From an uncultured Chitinophaga sp. (GTDB taxonomy: Bacteria; Bacteroidota; Bacteroidia; Cytophagales; Cyclobacteriaceae), in NCBI GenBank assembly GCA_902168205.1, contig CABHOK010000017.1:124001-188000 (forward strand): 64,000 nt of DNA. The letters are read 5' to 3'. The position numbers and the translations under genes were made by a program. Numbering within the stretch: position 1 is the first letter of the stretch; every line of letters begins with the position of its first letter. Below, in pieces: positions 1 through 8,475 of this stretch. The notes beneath the pieces were generated by a model, which worked only from the letters and a program-made list of their open reading frames with translations, was not told the DNA's origin and ran no database searches.

Positions 1-1572
1 CTCCAGCGCGATCCATATTTTACCATACGAATCTTCACATAAATACTCTATCCCCGAAGCGCTGATCGATGCAGCATCACGCGGGTCATGTATAAATCGG
101 GTGAAGTCATCTGTAGCCGCATTATACCGGCTTATTCCATTGCCCCAGGTAGCAACCCATATATACCCGTTGCGATCGCTCAGTATATGAAATACATTGT
201 TATCGCTAAGGCTTTTCGGATCGGCAGGATCGCATCGATAGCGCTTAACTTTTTTTGTTACGGGGTCGTAGTAATTCAATCCACCATCCCACATACCAAC
301 CCATAAACCTCCGCGTTTGTCTTTCTCGATCGCCAATACTTTTTTATTGGTAAAGATATCGAGCACGGTAAAGGTATGCGACTTCCGGTCATAGTAATTC
401 AGTCCGCCACCGTCCGTGCCAACCCAGAAGTTTCCATTCTTGTCTTCTTCGAATGAAGAGACATTGTTATTGCTGAGGCTATGTTTATCGAATACATTAT
501 ACCGGAAATGAATAAACTCATATTTATTCTTGTCATATATATTTACTCCGCCAAACCGTGTAGCCACCCACATTCTGCCATTCACATCAACCATAACACG
601 TGTAACAGTAGAGCCCAGTATACTGGTCTCATCGCCCTGCACGGGCATAAAGTGATTGAAGGTGTGTTCCTTTTTATTAAGACTGCTCAGTACTCCATCG
701 CACGCAACCCACAGGTTACCGTTCGCATCGTTGGCCAGATCGATTACGTAACCATTCACAAGACTGCCTTTACCACCGGCACCAGGTTCATAATGAACAA
801 AGCGGCCTTCTTCTGAAATCATTTTGTCGAGGCCCTTATCGAACGTGCCTACCCACAGGGTATGATCGGCATCTTCCAGCAACGCGGTAACTTTATTACT
901 GTTGAGACTTAACGGATCTGCGGGGTTGTGATAGTAGTTGGTAAATGTATTTCCATCGCGGTTCAGAAGACTTAGTCCCCCTAGTGTAGCGATCCATAGC
1001 CGCTTTTGGCTATCCTGTAAGATGGCTTTAACAGAGTTGGAAGGCAACGAACGTGGATCATTCGCCACATGATAGAAGTTCTGGAATTTTTTGGTGTGTG
1101 GATTAAATTTATTCAATCCATGTTCTGTGCCAACCCACAGATTACTATCCGCATCAAAGGTCAGGGATATTACATCATCGCTGCTAATGCTGTTGGGCAT
1201 ATTTTTATTAACCGAAAAATGTTCGAAGCGATTGCTTGCGCGATCATATACATTTAGTCCGCCCTGCGTGCCCAGCCATATATTACCGGCAGCATCTTCG
1301 GCTATGCAATGAATAAAGTTATTGCTGATGCTGAGTGAGTCGGTTGGTTCATTTCTGAAAATAGAGAAGGTATAACCATCGTAGCGATTCAATCCGTCTT
1401 CGGTTCCGATCCAGATAAACCCGAGACGATCCTGGTGGATGTCCCACACATTGCCATGCGAAAGACCTTCCTTTACAGAAAGATGGTCAAACTTTATTTT
1501 TTCGGTTTGGGCAAAAGTGTGCGTGGTAAGTATAAGAAGTAACAGAACAGAAAGTATACAACTTGATCTCAT
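1..1572 (-). CDS. Two-component regulator propeller protein, N-terminal part (3' end outside window)
   Basis: The minus-strand frame is open from the ATG at 1572 to the window edge: 524 codons, no stop. It starts with a signal peptide (hydrophobic residues 5-20, ending near THTFAQ). A long run of about 50-residue propeller repeats follows, each with an [I/L/V]W[I/V/L][G/A]T core, for example FIWIGTEDGLNRYDG, NIWLGTQGGLNVY, NFWVGTDGGGLNYY and YIWVATWGNGISRY; at least ten are visible. Such repeats form the periplasmic sensor of HTCS regulators and of related propeller histidine kinases or LuxR-type regulators. The Y_Y_Y, membrane and output parts lie beyond the left edge, so the output type is unknown. 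The same architecture occurs complete at 21703-25842 and 25864-30021. Sensor identity is solid; an HTCS output is inference. Confidence 0.88.
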   Translation of the reverse strand, partial: MRSSCILSVLLLLILTTHTFAQTEKIKFDHLSVKEGLSHGNVWDIHQDRLGFIWIGTEDGLNRYDGYTFSIFRNEPTDSLSISNNFIHCIAEDAAGNIWLGTQGGLNVYDRASNRFEHFSVNKNMPNSISSDDVISLTFDADSNLWVGTEHGLNKFNPHTKKFQNFYHVANDPRSLPSNSVKAILQDSQKRLWIATLGGLSLLNRDGNTFTNYYHNPADPLSLNSNKVTALLEDADHTLWVGTFDKGLDKMISEEGRFVHYEPGAGGKGSLVNGYVIDLANDANGNLWVACDGVLSSLNKKEHTFNHFMPVQGDETSILGSTVTRVMVDVNGRMWVATRFGGVNIYDKNKYEFIHFRYNVFDKHSLSNNNVSSFEEDKNGNFWVGTDGGGLNYYDRKSHTFTVLDIFTNKKVLAIEKDKRGGLWVGMWDGGLNYYDPVTKKVKRYRCDPADPKSLSDNNVFHILSDRNGYIWVATWGNGISRYNAATDDFTRFIHDPRDAASISASGIEYLCEDSYGKIWIALE

Positions 1573-1906
1573 TGTGAAAACGTAGTGGTTGCAAAAACGT
1601 ACCCGGAGTATTTTAAACTTAATATACCCGACAGCTTTACTTGTAACTGCCCGCGCATCAGCGATCTGCTGAACATTCTTACATCATTGCTTTTCCGGAA
1701 ATTACAATTACAGGTTCACGTTTCCGCGCTTTCAGAAAACTAAATAGTGTTCCTTTATTTCCACAACCTGACTAAATCTAAAGCGTACTGCCCCTGCTGC
1801 CTGGTGTTTTTAAATGCTCCGTTTAACGAAGATCAAACTCCGTATAGCGTAGGCTTTCCGGTATAGCACATCCGTATTCAAGTGCTAAACATCTGACAGA
1901 AAAAAT
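1573..1906. other. Intergenic region with no gene seen
   Basis: This 334-bp divergent spacer separates the propeller receptor from the cytochrome gene and must hold both promoters. I found no exact Bacteroidota -7 element (TAnnTTTG), no RNA gene, no inverted repeat with a T-tract and no credible small ORF. Several TATA words are present, for example near 1621 and 1862. Confidence 0.5.
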
Positions 1907-2785
1907 ATGGTAAAGAAGATCCTTAAAGTTACCGGAATTGTATTGGGAATTATTGTAGTGCTGGCTGCCGGCTTTTTTTTAAAGGCCTATATCAGCGTGG
2001 AAAACAGAAGAAGCACGCACTACAATGTTGTTACACAACCCATCACCATCAACCACGATTCTGCAACGCTTGCCCTGGGCGCACGCCTGGTAAAAGCAAA
2101 AGGTTGCACTGAATGCCACGACAACGACCTGGGTGGAAAAATATTTGTTGATGATGCTGCGCTGGCTCACCTCATTGCACCGAACCTTACAAAAGGTAAA
2201 GGTGGTCTTGCTCCAGATCATAATGTTGAAGACTGGATACTGGCATTGAAACATGGTATACGCAAAGATGAAAAGCCATTGCTGTTTATGCCTTCGCATG
2301 AATTTACTTTTCTAAGTGAACAGGACATGGGTGCGATCATCGCTTACTGTGTGAACCTTCCCAAGGTTGATCGCGAGTTTCCGGAAGGAAATACGTTAGG
2401 ACCGCTGGGATATATATTAACGGATATGGATAAACTTCCATTGTTCCCGGCAGAGATGATTGATCATAACCGGAAGCTTGTAAAAGAAGTGAAGGCTGAA
2501 GTCTCCGTTGAGTATGGTAAATATCTGTCGACCTCATGCCAGGGATGTCACCGTGAAAACATGAAAGGTGGAGAACCGGTTGCGCCTGGCTTCCCCGTTG
2601 TAGCCGATATTTCTTCTACCGGAAACGCAGGCAAGTGGAGCGATGAACAATTCATTGAGACACTGCGCACTGGTAAAACACCGGAAGGTAAAATTTTAAA
2701 GCCGGAGGAAATGCCGTGGACTATGGCGAAAGAGTTTACCGATACAGAGTTGAAGGCATTGCATTTATACCTGAATAGTCTTTGA
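1907..2785 (+). CDS. Membrane-anchored diheme cytochrome c
   Basis: This 292-residue protein has an uncleaved-looking N-terminal hydrophobic segment (residues 5-27) and two heme c attachment motifs, CTECH at 67-71 and CQGCH at 211-215. It is therefore a two-domain cytochrome c facing the periplasm. Candidate axial Met ligands follow each motif: Met128 in LFMPS and the Met of EEMPW near 268. Proteins of this shape carry electrons to terminal oxidases or periplasmic dehydrogenases; no partner is encoded nearby, so the partner is unknown. It appears monocistronic, with the convergent YHS gene downstream. The ATG at 1907 is chosen because the hydrophobic anchor follows at once; there is only A-rich sequence upstream and no Shine-Dalgarno site. 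Confidence 0.88.
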   Translation: MVKKILKVTGIVLGIIVVLAAGFFLKAYISVENRRSTHYNVVTQPITINHDSATLALGARLVKAKGCTECHDNDLGGKIFVDDAALAHLIAPNLTKGKGGLAPDHNVEDWILALKHGIRKDEKPLLFMPSHEFTFLSEQDMGAIIAYCVNLPKVDREFPEGNTLGPLGYILTDMDKLPLFPAEMIDHNRKLVKEVKAEVSVEYGKYLSTSCQGCHRENMKGGEPVAPGFPVVADISSTGNAGKWSDEQFIETLRTGKTPEGKILKPEEMPWTMAKEFTDTELKALHLYLNSL

Positions 2786-2972
2786 TCGTTATCCGAGCAA
2801 CGTTGATATATACTGAGCATATAGATTAAAAGGTGGGTTTCCTTTATTGTGTGCATGTGTGAAGCAAAATCCGGTTGCCAGAGAAATCAAGATAGCGCTA
2901 AGTGTTTAATTAAGCTTTTTCCTTAGCCTTTCTTCGTGGTCTTTGCGCTTCCGGATTTTTGCCTTCAGCCAC

Positions 2973-3452
2973 TCAAAGCGTATCCTCCTGTCTGTATTTT
3001 CTTTTTTTCACATCAGGCCACAGGCTTTCGGCTTTTTGCAAAAGTTTTGCTTCGTTCTTGTTCCAGGTCTCAATGGAATTTACCGATCCGTGGGTAGTCT
3101 TTCCCTTAAAGAACAGGTATAGTTTATCATTGGTGATCTTGAATGTGTTCGGATCAATGGAGATCTTTTTACCATAGCTCACAGCCAATGCACAGTACCC
3201 GCCAAACTGAGGTATATACTTTTCAGGATTTTCCTTGAACAAATTCAAATTCTCAGTACTGATAAAGTAATACGTAACCGAGTTATATACATACTTTAAA
3301 ATGTTGTTGCCCTTCTGTGGTCCGCCGGGTTGAAAATAAGACACCACATCATAGCCGCCAATAGCAACGCCATCCTTGTTAACCGGATCAACCTGTGCTT
3401 GCGCAATCATTAAACTCAACAAAAGAAGCTTGGTAGTAAGTACGAATTTCAT
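2973..3452 (-). CDS. Secreted YHS domain protein
   Basis: This 159-residue protein has a cleavable signal peptide (hydrophobic 7-18, cleavage near AQAQ). A YHS-type domain follows at about residues 25-100: IGGYDVVSYF, then the conserved tail in which a residue set after the Y/F core is followed by NPEKYIPQFGGYCA. YHS domains occur in metal-related proteins, and stand-alone secreted versions are common in Bacteroidota with no proven function. The C-terminus (about 110-159) is Lys-rich. The gene is convergent with the cytochrome gene and divergent from the sigma factor gene. Family assignment is good; a role in metal or redox sensing would be a guess. Confidence 0.8.
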   Translation of the reverse strand: MKFVLTTKLLLLSLMIAQAQVDPVNKDGVAIGGYDVVSYFQPGGPQKGNNILKYVYNSVTYYFISTENLNLFKENPEKYIPQFGGYCALAVSYGKKISIDPNTFKITNDKLYLFFKGKTTHGSVNSIETWNKNEAKLLQKAESLWPDVKKRKYRQEDTL

Positions 3453-3582
3453 GGCTTTACCTTTTTTCGATCATAGCTACAAATAGATAACAGGCAACTG
3501 TAAATAATTGTCATTCATGCGACACTGTGTGCAGTTATCGGGGAATCGTTAATGGTACCCCTCCTCGCGCATGCGTCAGCCA

Positions 3583-3631
3583 CGGATAACGATTAACCAT
3601 CAACGGATAACGACTCAGCCAATGAATAACT
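3583..3631. repeat. Degenerate 7-bp tandem repeat, CGATTAA family
   Basis: Seven consecutive heptamers can be read, starting CGGATAA then CGATTAA. CGGATAA returns exactly 21 bp later (3583 and 3604). The array lies about 65 bp upstream of the sigma factor start. It could be a regulatory direct repeat, but it matches the period and wording of arrays at 7124, 7227 and 55424, so a dispersed repeat is more likely. Confidence 0.55.
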
Positions 3632-3695
3632 TTCCCTCCTCCTGTAATTTTCTTTCCCTATCTTCGACCCATTCATCAAAGTTATTCCAGTCAAC

Positions 3696-4187
3696 TTGGC
3701 GAACGGAGAAGAACAGAACTTCATTAACCTTATCAACGAGCACCAGGGGCTTATCCATAAAATATGTTTTATGTATGAGCACGATCCCGATGCACGCAAT
3801 GATTTATTTCAGGAGATCGTGCTGCAGCTATGGCGATCGTTTCCCTCCTTCCGGGGCGAAGCCAAGATCACTACGTGGATGTATCGCATTGCGCTGAACA
3901 CCGCTATATCTGGTTTCCGGAAACAAACAAGGTTAGTGAAAACAGAAGATCTGCAGGAAGTACACATGAACATTTCGGACGCCTGGGGTGACGATCGCGA
4001 AGAAGATTTTCAAAAACTGCAGTGGGCTGTACGCCAGTTACCGGAGATTGAACGCGCCATGATCATGATGGCACTGGAAGAGGTTCCGTACGATGAAATT
4101 GCCGAGACCATTGGAATAACACAAAACAATGTGCGCGTGCGCATGAACCGCATTCGCGAAAAACTACGAAAACTTATGTGCCCGTAA
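3696..4187 (+). CDS. ECF-type RNA polymerase sigma factor
   Basis: A 163-residue sigma-70 family factor of ECF size. Region 2 is at about residues 10-75 (HDPDARNDLFQEIVLQLWRS, then KITTWMYRIALN). Region 4 is at about 105-160, with the helix-turn-helix VPYDEIAETIGITQNNVRVR. It would direct core RNA polymerase to a small regulon that probably includes its own operon. The only reasonable start is TTG at 3696: the frame is closed by a stop at 3645 and no ATG precedes the conserved region. The stop is 2 bp before the ATG of the next gene, a membrane protein that probably acts as its regulator. The TTG start is the uncertain point. Confidence 0.9.
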   Translation: MANGEEQNFINLINEHQGLIHKICFMYEHDPDARNDLFQEIVLQLWRSFPSFRGEAKITTWMYRIALNTAISGFRKQTRLVKTEDLQEVHMNISDAWGDDREEDFQKLQWAVRQLPEIERAMIMMALEEVPYDEIAETIGITQNNVRVRMNRIREKLRKLMCP

Positions 4188-4189
4188 GT

Positions 4190-4801
4190 ATGGAACTGGA
4201 AGAATTAAAAAGCATATGGAAAAGCAGTGATCCTGGCTTCAGTCCTAAAAACGAAGCAGAGATTGCGCAGATGCTGAAAGGCAACAGCCAGTCAATCGTT
4301 GACAAGCTGAAACGAAGCGTATGGTTTGAACTCATCTTTACACTGGTAGCGGGTGTAGCGCTGCTGGTATATGCGCTTACATTACCGAGTGGTGCTTTGA
4401 AGTGGACTTCGGTATCCATATTGATATTGTTTGTGGGATACTCGTTTTACTATATCAAAAAACTCACCCTGCTGGTAAAGTATAACCCTGCGGCTGAAAA
4501 TATACGGGCATCACTGGAGCGCCTCACAGATAATTTGTCGAGCTACCTGCGCTTTTACAAGCGAAGCTATACCATGCTCTATCCGATCTATTTTGTATTG
4601 GGATTACTCTTTGTCGCGATGGAACGAGGGATGGACAAGTTCCTGGCAAACCTCTCGCAACCGCGCACCATTATATACCTGTTGGTAGTCGGACTTGTCT
4701 TCTTCTTCTGCAGCACATGGCTCACCAACTGGTATTTGAAAAAGTTATACGGTAATCATCTTGAAAAACTGAAAGGTCTGTTACATGATATCAAACAGTA
4801 A
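4190..4801 (+). CDS. Four-helix membrane protein of the ECF sigma operon
   Basis: About 203 residues, starting MELEELKSIW at the ATG at 4190; a GTG at 4178 would overlap the sigma gene and add only four residues. The N-terminus (about 1-45) is charged and cytoplasmic-looking. Four hydrophobic segments follow, at roughly 45-63, 70-88, 128-146 and 160-180, then a basic C-terminus. It lies directly after an ECF sigma gene and overlaps the next gene by 17 bp, so co-expression is near certain. An anti-sigma role is inferred from position and topology only: the zinc-binding HxxxCxxC motif of classical ZAS anti-sigma factors is absent. I do not recognise a named family. Confidence 0.75.
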   Translation: MELEELKSIWKSSDPGFSPKNEAEIAQMLKGNSQSIVDKLKRSVWFELIFTLVAGVALLVYALTLPSGALKWTSVSILILFVGYSFYYIKKLTLLVKYNPAAENIRASLERLTDNLSSYLRFYKRSYTMLYPIYFVLGLLFVAMERGMDKFLANLSQPRTIIYLLVVGLVFFFCSTWLTNWYLKKLYGNHLEKLKGLLHDIKQ

Positions 4802-5696
4802 AACTATATATACCAGAGCACTGCTTTTTGTACTGGCCGTTACATTTACACAATACGCCCTTGCCCAGAAGAAGATTGCTGTTGAAAATTCTGTTTTCTG
4901 GGAAGTTACCGGCAACGGACTCTCACAACCTTCATACCTCTTCGGCACATTTCACCTGCTGAGCCATCGGTATGTTGACAGCTTAACCAATGTTACCAAC
5001 AAATTTACCACAGCCAAAACCATTGTAAGCGAATTACTCATTGACAGCACGATGACCATGAAGATGATGGCTTCTGCACAAATGAAAGGCACTACGCTGA
5101 ACAAACTGCTGACACCGGAGCAATTCAAACAAACCAACGACTGGCTTCACGAACTTTCCGGGTACGACCTTACGATGTTCAATGGTATGAATCCGATGAC
5201 GATCGAGATACTGCTCATGACCATGATGCAGCAAAAATACTTCCCGCTCGATCCAGGCCAGGATGTAGTGATGGATCTATACTTTCAGCAGCGCGGAACC
5301 CGCGACAAAAAGCAGGTTATAGGACTGGAAACATTCGATGAACAAACGCATGCTATCTTCGGACAATTCACGTATGAACGCCAGGCACAATTACTCACTA
5401 CGGCTGTAAAAAAACGTAATTCGGCAGAGGAAGAACTTCGAAACATGAACAGATTCTATCGCGAAGGCAACCTCGGAAAATTGGAAGCATTAATGTACGA
5501 TGAAATGTATACCGCGGCCGAAACGGCTGTAATGCTTGACAATCGTAACAAAAAATGGATGCAACAGTTACCGGGCTTGTTCAAACAGCAGCCTACATTT
5601 GTAGCTGTTGGCGCCATGCACCTTGCCGGAGAAAACGGTTTGGTTACACTCTTACGTAAAGAAGGCTATACCGTAAAGCCTATACAAACAAAATAA
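4785..5696 (+). CDS. TraB/GumN family protein
   Basis: 303 residues with a signal peptide (hydrophobic 10-27, ending YALAQ) and the TraB/GumN fold signature. These are an early LFGTFHLL motif (about 52-59) and a matching C-terminal AVGAMHLAGENGLVTLLRKEG (about 275-295), with a conserved Glu in the SELL segment between them. The family includes Tiki-like metalloprotease relatives, and in bacteria the substrate is usually unknown. It overlaps the preceding membrane protein gene by 17 bp and is the third gene of the ECF operon, so it is probably induced with the sigma factor. Periplasmic location follows from the signal peptide; proteolytic activity is an inference from the family. Confidence 0.82.
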   Translation: MISNSKTIYTRALLFVLAVTFTQYALAQKKIAVENSVFWEVTGNGLSQPSYLFGTFHLLSHRYVDSLTNVTNKFTTAKTIVSELLIDSTMTMKMMASAQMKGTTLNKLLTPEQFKQTNDWLHELSGYDLTMFNGMNPMTIEILLMTMMQQKYFPLDPGQDVVMDLYFQQRGTRDKKQVIGLETFDEQTHAIFGQFTYERQAQLLTTAVKKRNSAEEELRNMNRFYREGNLGKLEALMYDEMYTAAETAVMLDNRNKKWMQQLPGLFKQQPTFVAVGAMHLAGENGLVTLLRKEGYTVKPIQTK

Positions 5697-5712
5697 GATC
5701 ACCAGGCTATAT

Positions 5713-6054
5713 TTATACTTCTGCCATGGTTATGCGCGTGGGATTGCTGAGTTTATAATCACTTTTGCTGTTGTTGATCTTGTACCGGGTGTTAACATAC
5801 CCTTTGCGATATTCTTTTATCCGCGCATCAAACTCCAGCAGTACACCTTCGGTCAGTTTTACTTTCTCAAAGCCTTTGGTATAACTGAACCAGATGTGAT
5901 CGGTAACAACCTTGCCGGTTTCCATATCCACCACATGCTGCAGCAATACAGTTTCCGCTGAGTAGCCTTTGAAATTTACCTTCTTGCCGAACCGGCTGAA
6001 TACCGCCCTGAATCGCTTTCGCTGTCCCGCCTCTTTTGCCAGTTCTTTTCGCAT
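5713..6054 (-). CDS. Conserved small protein of unknown function
   Basis: 113 residues from the ATG at 6054 (MRKELAKEAG). A TTG three codons upstream is possible but unnecessary. The protein is basic at its N-terminus (KRFRAVFSRFGKKVNFKGY) with a mixed alpha/beta C-terminus, and has no signal peptide or membrane segment, so it is cytosolic. Proteins with this opening are, from memory, common and short in Bacteroidota genomes, but I cannot attach a function. It is convergent with the TraB/GumN gene, with 16 bp between the stops. Confidence 0.7.
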   Translation of the reverse strand: MRKELAKEAGQRKRFRAVFSRFGKKVNFKGYSAETVLLQHVVDMETGKVVTDHIWFSYTKGFEKVKLTEGVLLEFDARIKEYRKGYVNTRYKINNSKSDYKLSNPTRITMAEV

Positions 6055-6145
6055 TTGTCTCAAAAATCAGGTACAATTTTAAAAAACCATGTTATATACT
6101 GCAACATCCATTTTGTATTTTGCTTATCTGTAATATTTGCTTTGT

Positions 6146-7129
6146 ATGCTGATACACCATCGTTACTCACAAAACCATACTCCCCGCTTACATTTTACAC
6201 TGATCGTTCTTGCACTGAGTTTACTGAGTATAGTCCATACCTCAGCACAGCAGGTAACGATCGATGCCGACATTGAAAAGAAGACCTTTACGTTTGCCAC
6301 ACGCGATTCTGCTGTATTGCAACTGGATGTCTACCGCTATAGCGGAACACCTGCGAACAGTCCGTGTATCATATTTGTATTTGGCGGTGGCTTTATACGG
6401 GGCAGTCGCGATGCGAGAATATACAATCGGTACTTCAATACGCTTGTTAAAAATAATTACGTTGTTATCTCTATTTCATATCGCCTTGGTATGCAAGGCG
6501 CGAAACGCATTACACCTTTTCGCGTAAAGCCGTTGCGAAATGCTATAGCCATGGCTGTTGAAGATCTTTACGATGCCACCAACTGGACTCTAAAGAATGC
6601 GCATACCCTGGGCGTTGATCCTGCCAAAATTATTCTCTCCGGTTCCAGCGCTGGCGCCATTACGATACTTCAGGCCGACTATGAAAAATGTAACGGACAT
6701 GAAATTGCGAAAGTGCTACCGGAGAATTTCAGGTATGCTGGCGTAATTGCTTTTGCAGGTGCTATTCTAAGCTTTAACGGAGCACTGAAATATAAAAATT
6801 CGCCTCCGGCACCAACCATGCTTTTTCACGGCACCAAAGATAACCTGGTAGTATATAACAAGATCCGCTTCCTGTATAAAGGGTTCTATGGATCGAGTCA
6901 TATTGCCAAAGTGTTCCGGAAGAAAAAATATCCGCACTATATCTATCGTGAAGTCGGCATGGGCCATGAATCTTCATATACCCCCATGAACAATAAACAA
7001 CAGGAGATCCTCTGGTTCATTGAACAATATATACTCAATAAGAAACCTTACCTGATGGATATATCGTTTGACGATTTGCAGAAAGTACGCACGATGCATA
7101 TTACGCGAGATGCGCTTTATGAGCGTTAA
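6146..7129 (+). CDS. Secreted alpha/beta-hydrolase, carboxylesterase type
   Basis: 327 residues from the ATG at 6146; a TTG at 6137 would add three residues. The N-terminus has a long n-region and then a hydrophobic stretch ending near HTSAQQ, so it is exported. The alpha/beta-hydrolase triad is visible: oxyanion loop FVFGGGF (about 77-83), nucleophile Ser168 in GSSAG, Asp232 in HGTKDNLVV and His274 in GMGHES. The HGGGF-like oxyanion loop places it with the carboxylesterase/BD-FAE-like hydrolases that remove acyl groups from small esters or decorated glycans; the true substrate is not readable. The stop codon lies inside the first unit of a heptamer repeat array, and the patatin gene follows on the same strand. 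Confidence 0.86.
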   Translation: MLIHHRYSQNHTPRLHFTLIVLALSLLSIVHTSAQQVTIDADIEKKTFTFATRDSAVLQLDVYRYSGTPANSPCIIFVFGGGFIRGSRDARIYNRYFNTLVKNNYVVISISYRLGMQGAKRITPFRVKPLRNAIAMAVEDLYDATNWTLKNAHTLGVDPAKIILSGSSAGAITILQADYEKCNGHEIAKVLPENFRYAGVIAFAGAILSFNGALKYKNSPPAPTMLFHGTKDNLVVYNKIRFLYKGFYGSSHIAKVFRKKKYPHYIYREVGMGHESSYTPMNNKQQEILWFIEQYILNKKPYLMDISFDDLQKVRTMHITRDALYER

Positions 7130-7151
7130 TCGCTAACCGTTATTCGTTATT
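7124..7151. repeat. 7-bp tandem repeat, CGTTAAT family
   Basis: Four consecutive heptamers: CGTTAAT, CGCTAAC and two copies of CGTTATT. The TAA stop of the esterase gene (7127-7129) is part of the first unit. The reverse complement has the same AATAACG/ATTAACG wording as the arrays at 3583, 7227 and 55424. Confidence 0.65.
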
Positions 7152-7226
7152 TGAAAATACAAAATCCCATTGCACGGACGACACAGAGAAGACACAAAGA
7201 AATCACAAGGTATATATAACAACTAA

Positions 7227-7261
7227 TAACGATTCACAATTAACGGGTAACGATTCACAGA
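7227..7261. repeat. 7-bp tandem repeat abutting a start codon
   Basis: Five heptamers with an exact 12-bp direct repeat, TAACGATTCACA, at 7227 and 7248 (21 bp, three units apart). The last unit runs into the ATG of the patatin gene at 7261, so the array fills the place of its leader and translation start region. Confidence 0.65.
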
Positions 7262-8268
7262 TGTGGAAAACTATAACGATAATACTGATAGCTGCTACCA
7301 ACGTTATGCATGCACAACCTAAAAACCTCGTATTTGAAGGGGCGGGTGTACGCGGGGTGGCATATGTAGGAGCTATACAGGAACTTGAAAAGCAAAATAT
7401 ACTTGCTGGTATTGAACGTATTGGTGGTACATCGGCCGGTGCTATTGCTGCACTTACGGTTGCTCTTGGGTATAGCAGTACAGAGATTGAGAAGATTATT
7501 TACGATACCAAGCTTCAGAAATTCAATGATGGTAAATTCTTTTTTATAGGTGGTATATCACGCATCAACCGAAACTTTGGGTGGTATCGTGGAGCTGCAT
7601 TTACAAAGTGGCTTGAGCGAATCATTGCTGAGAAGACCGGCCATGCAGACATCACCTTTCGCGAGTTGCATGCGCGGCATTTTCCAGACCTATATATTAC
7701 CGGCACTAGTCTTAACCGGCAGCAGCTTATTGTATTCTCGCATGAGCAATATCCGGATATGAAGGTAAAAGATGCCGTGCGAATCAGTATGTCTATACCG
7801 CTATACTTCGAAGCGGTATGTATTGATTCTTCCGGACACGTATTGAAAAACCGAAAAAAGGAAAAAGCTTATGACATTATGGTGGATGGCGGCTTTACCG
7901 GCAACTTCCCGATTTATATTTTTGACGATGTTCACACCGAACAGAATAGCACGATACGCACCGCGAATCCTCATACGATCGGGTTGCGCATTGATACACC
8001 GGAGCAAATCGGTTATGATAGTCTCAACAAAGGTCTCGCACCCGTAGAGATCAGTCGCTTCCGAAATTATATCGGAGCATTCTATAGTTATGTTATCGAG
8101 AACCTGAATCGCGCAACGCTTACTCAGGAAGACTGGCAAAGAACTGTCTCAATCAGTTCCGGAAGTATAGGTCCGAAAATACGGAAGCTTTCACTGGTTG
8201 AAAAAGATCTACTTATTCGCAACGGTCAGGAAGCTATGAAACACTACCTTGCTGCTGCTCCACAATAG
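7261..8268 (+). CDS. Patatin-like phospholipase, exported
   Basis: 335 residues with a signal peptide (residues 1-18, ending MHAQ). The patatin core shows the glycine-rich oxyanion loop GAGVRGVAYVGAI (about 27-39), nucleophile Ser58 in GGTSAG and the dyad Asp209 in VDGGFTGN. Patatins are Ser-Asp acyl hydrolases acting on phospholipids or other lipids. Export suggests action in the periplasm or outside, but the lipid is unknown. It follows the esterase gene on the same strand across 131 bp that contain two heptamer arrays. A palindromic AT-rich element lies 21 bp after its stop. Confidence 0.9.
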   Translation: MWKTITIILIAATNVMHAQPKNLVFEGAGVRGVAYVGAIQELEKQNILAGIERIGGTSAGAIAALTVALGYSSTEIEKIIYDTKLQKFNDGKFFFIGGISRINRNFGWYRGAAFTKWLERIIAEKTGHADITFRELHARHFPDLYITGTSLNRQQLIVFSHEQYPDMKVKDAVRISMSIPLYFEAVCIDSSGHVLKNRKKEKAYDIMVDGGFTGNFPIYIFDDVHTEQNSTIRTANPHTIGLRIDTPEQIGYDSLNKGLAPVEISRFRNYIGAFYSYVIENLNRATLTQEDWQRTVSISSGSIGPKIRKLSLVEKDLLIRNGQEAMKHYLAAAPQ

Positions 8269-8289
8269 CATCACGACTTACCCTATAGC

Positions 8290-8330
8290 ACACTATATAT
8301 ACTATAGAAATAGCAAACTATATATAGTGT
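8290..8330. repeat. TATA-rich 12-bp perfect inverted repeat
   Basis: Arms ACACTATATATA (8290-8301) and TATATATAGTGT (8319-8330) are perfect reverse complements around a 17-bp loop that contains CTATAG. It lies just downstream of the patatin gene. There is no T-tract after it and the stem is weak (AT-rich), so a classical terminator is unlikely. It may be a cruciform, a protein site, or a product of the TATA enrichment seen throughout. Confidence 0.5.
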
Positions 8331-8475
8331 TGCAACTTCTAATCAGCATCACATAATAGTGGTATATAGGCAAATTAGCCAGGTTCTTTTTACCGGGATT
8401 GATTTCCGTTGACTAATTTCGTTCCCCGTTTAAATCAAATTGTCAATGAAGTAAATCTTTAATCTTAAATCACCC

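Noticed and set aside
2911-2960. Possible terminator between cytochrome and YHS genes
   Set aside because: Only short imperfect pairing and no T-tract on either strand; the CTTCGTGGTC wording looks like another low-complexity repeat.
3583-3613. Direct repeat CGGATAACGA as an ECF sigma operator
   Set aside because: The 21-bp spacing is also explained by the 7-bp repeat family seen elsewhere, so a specific operator is not supported.
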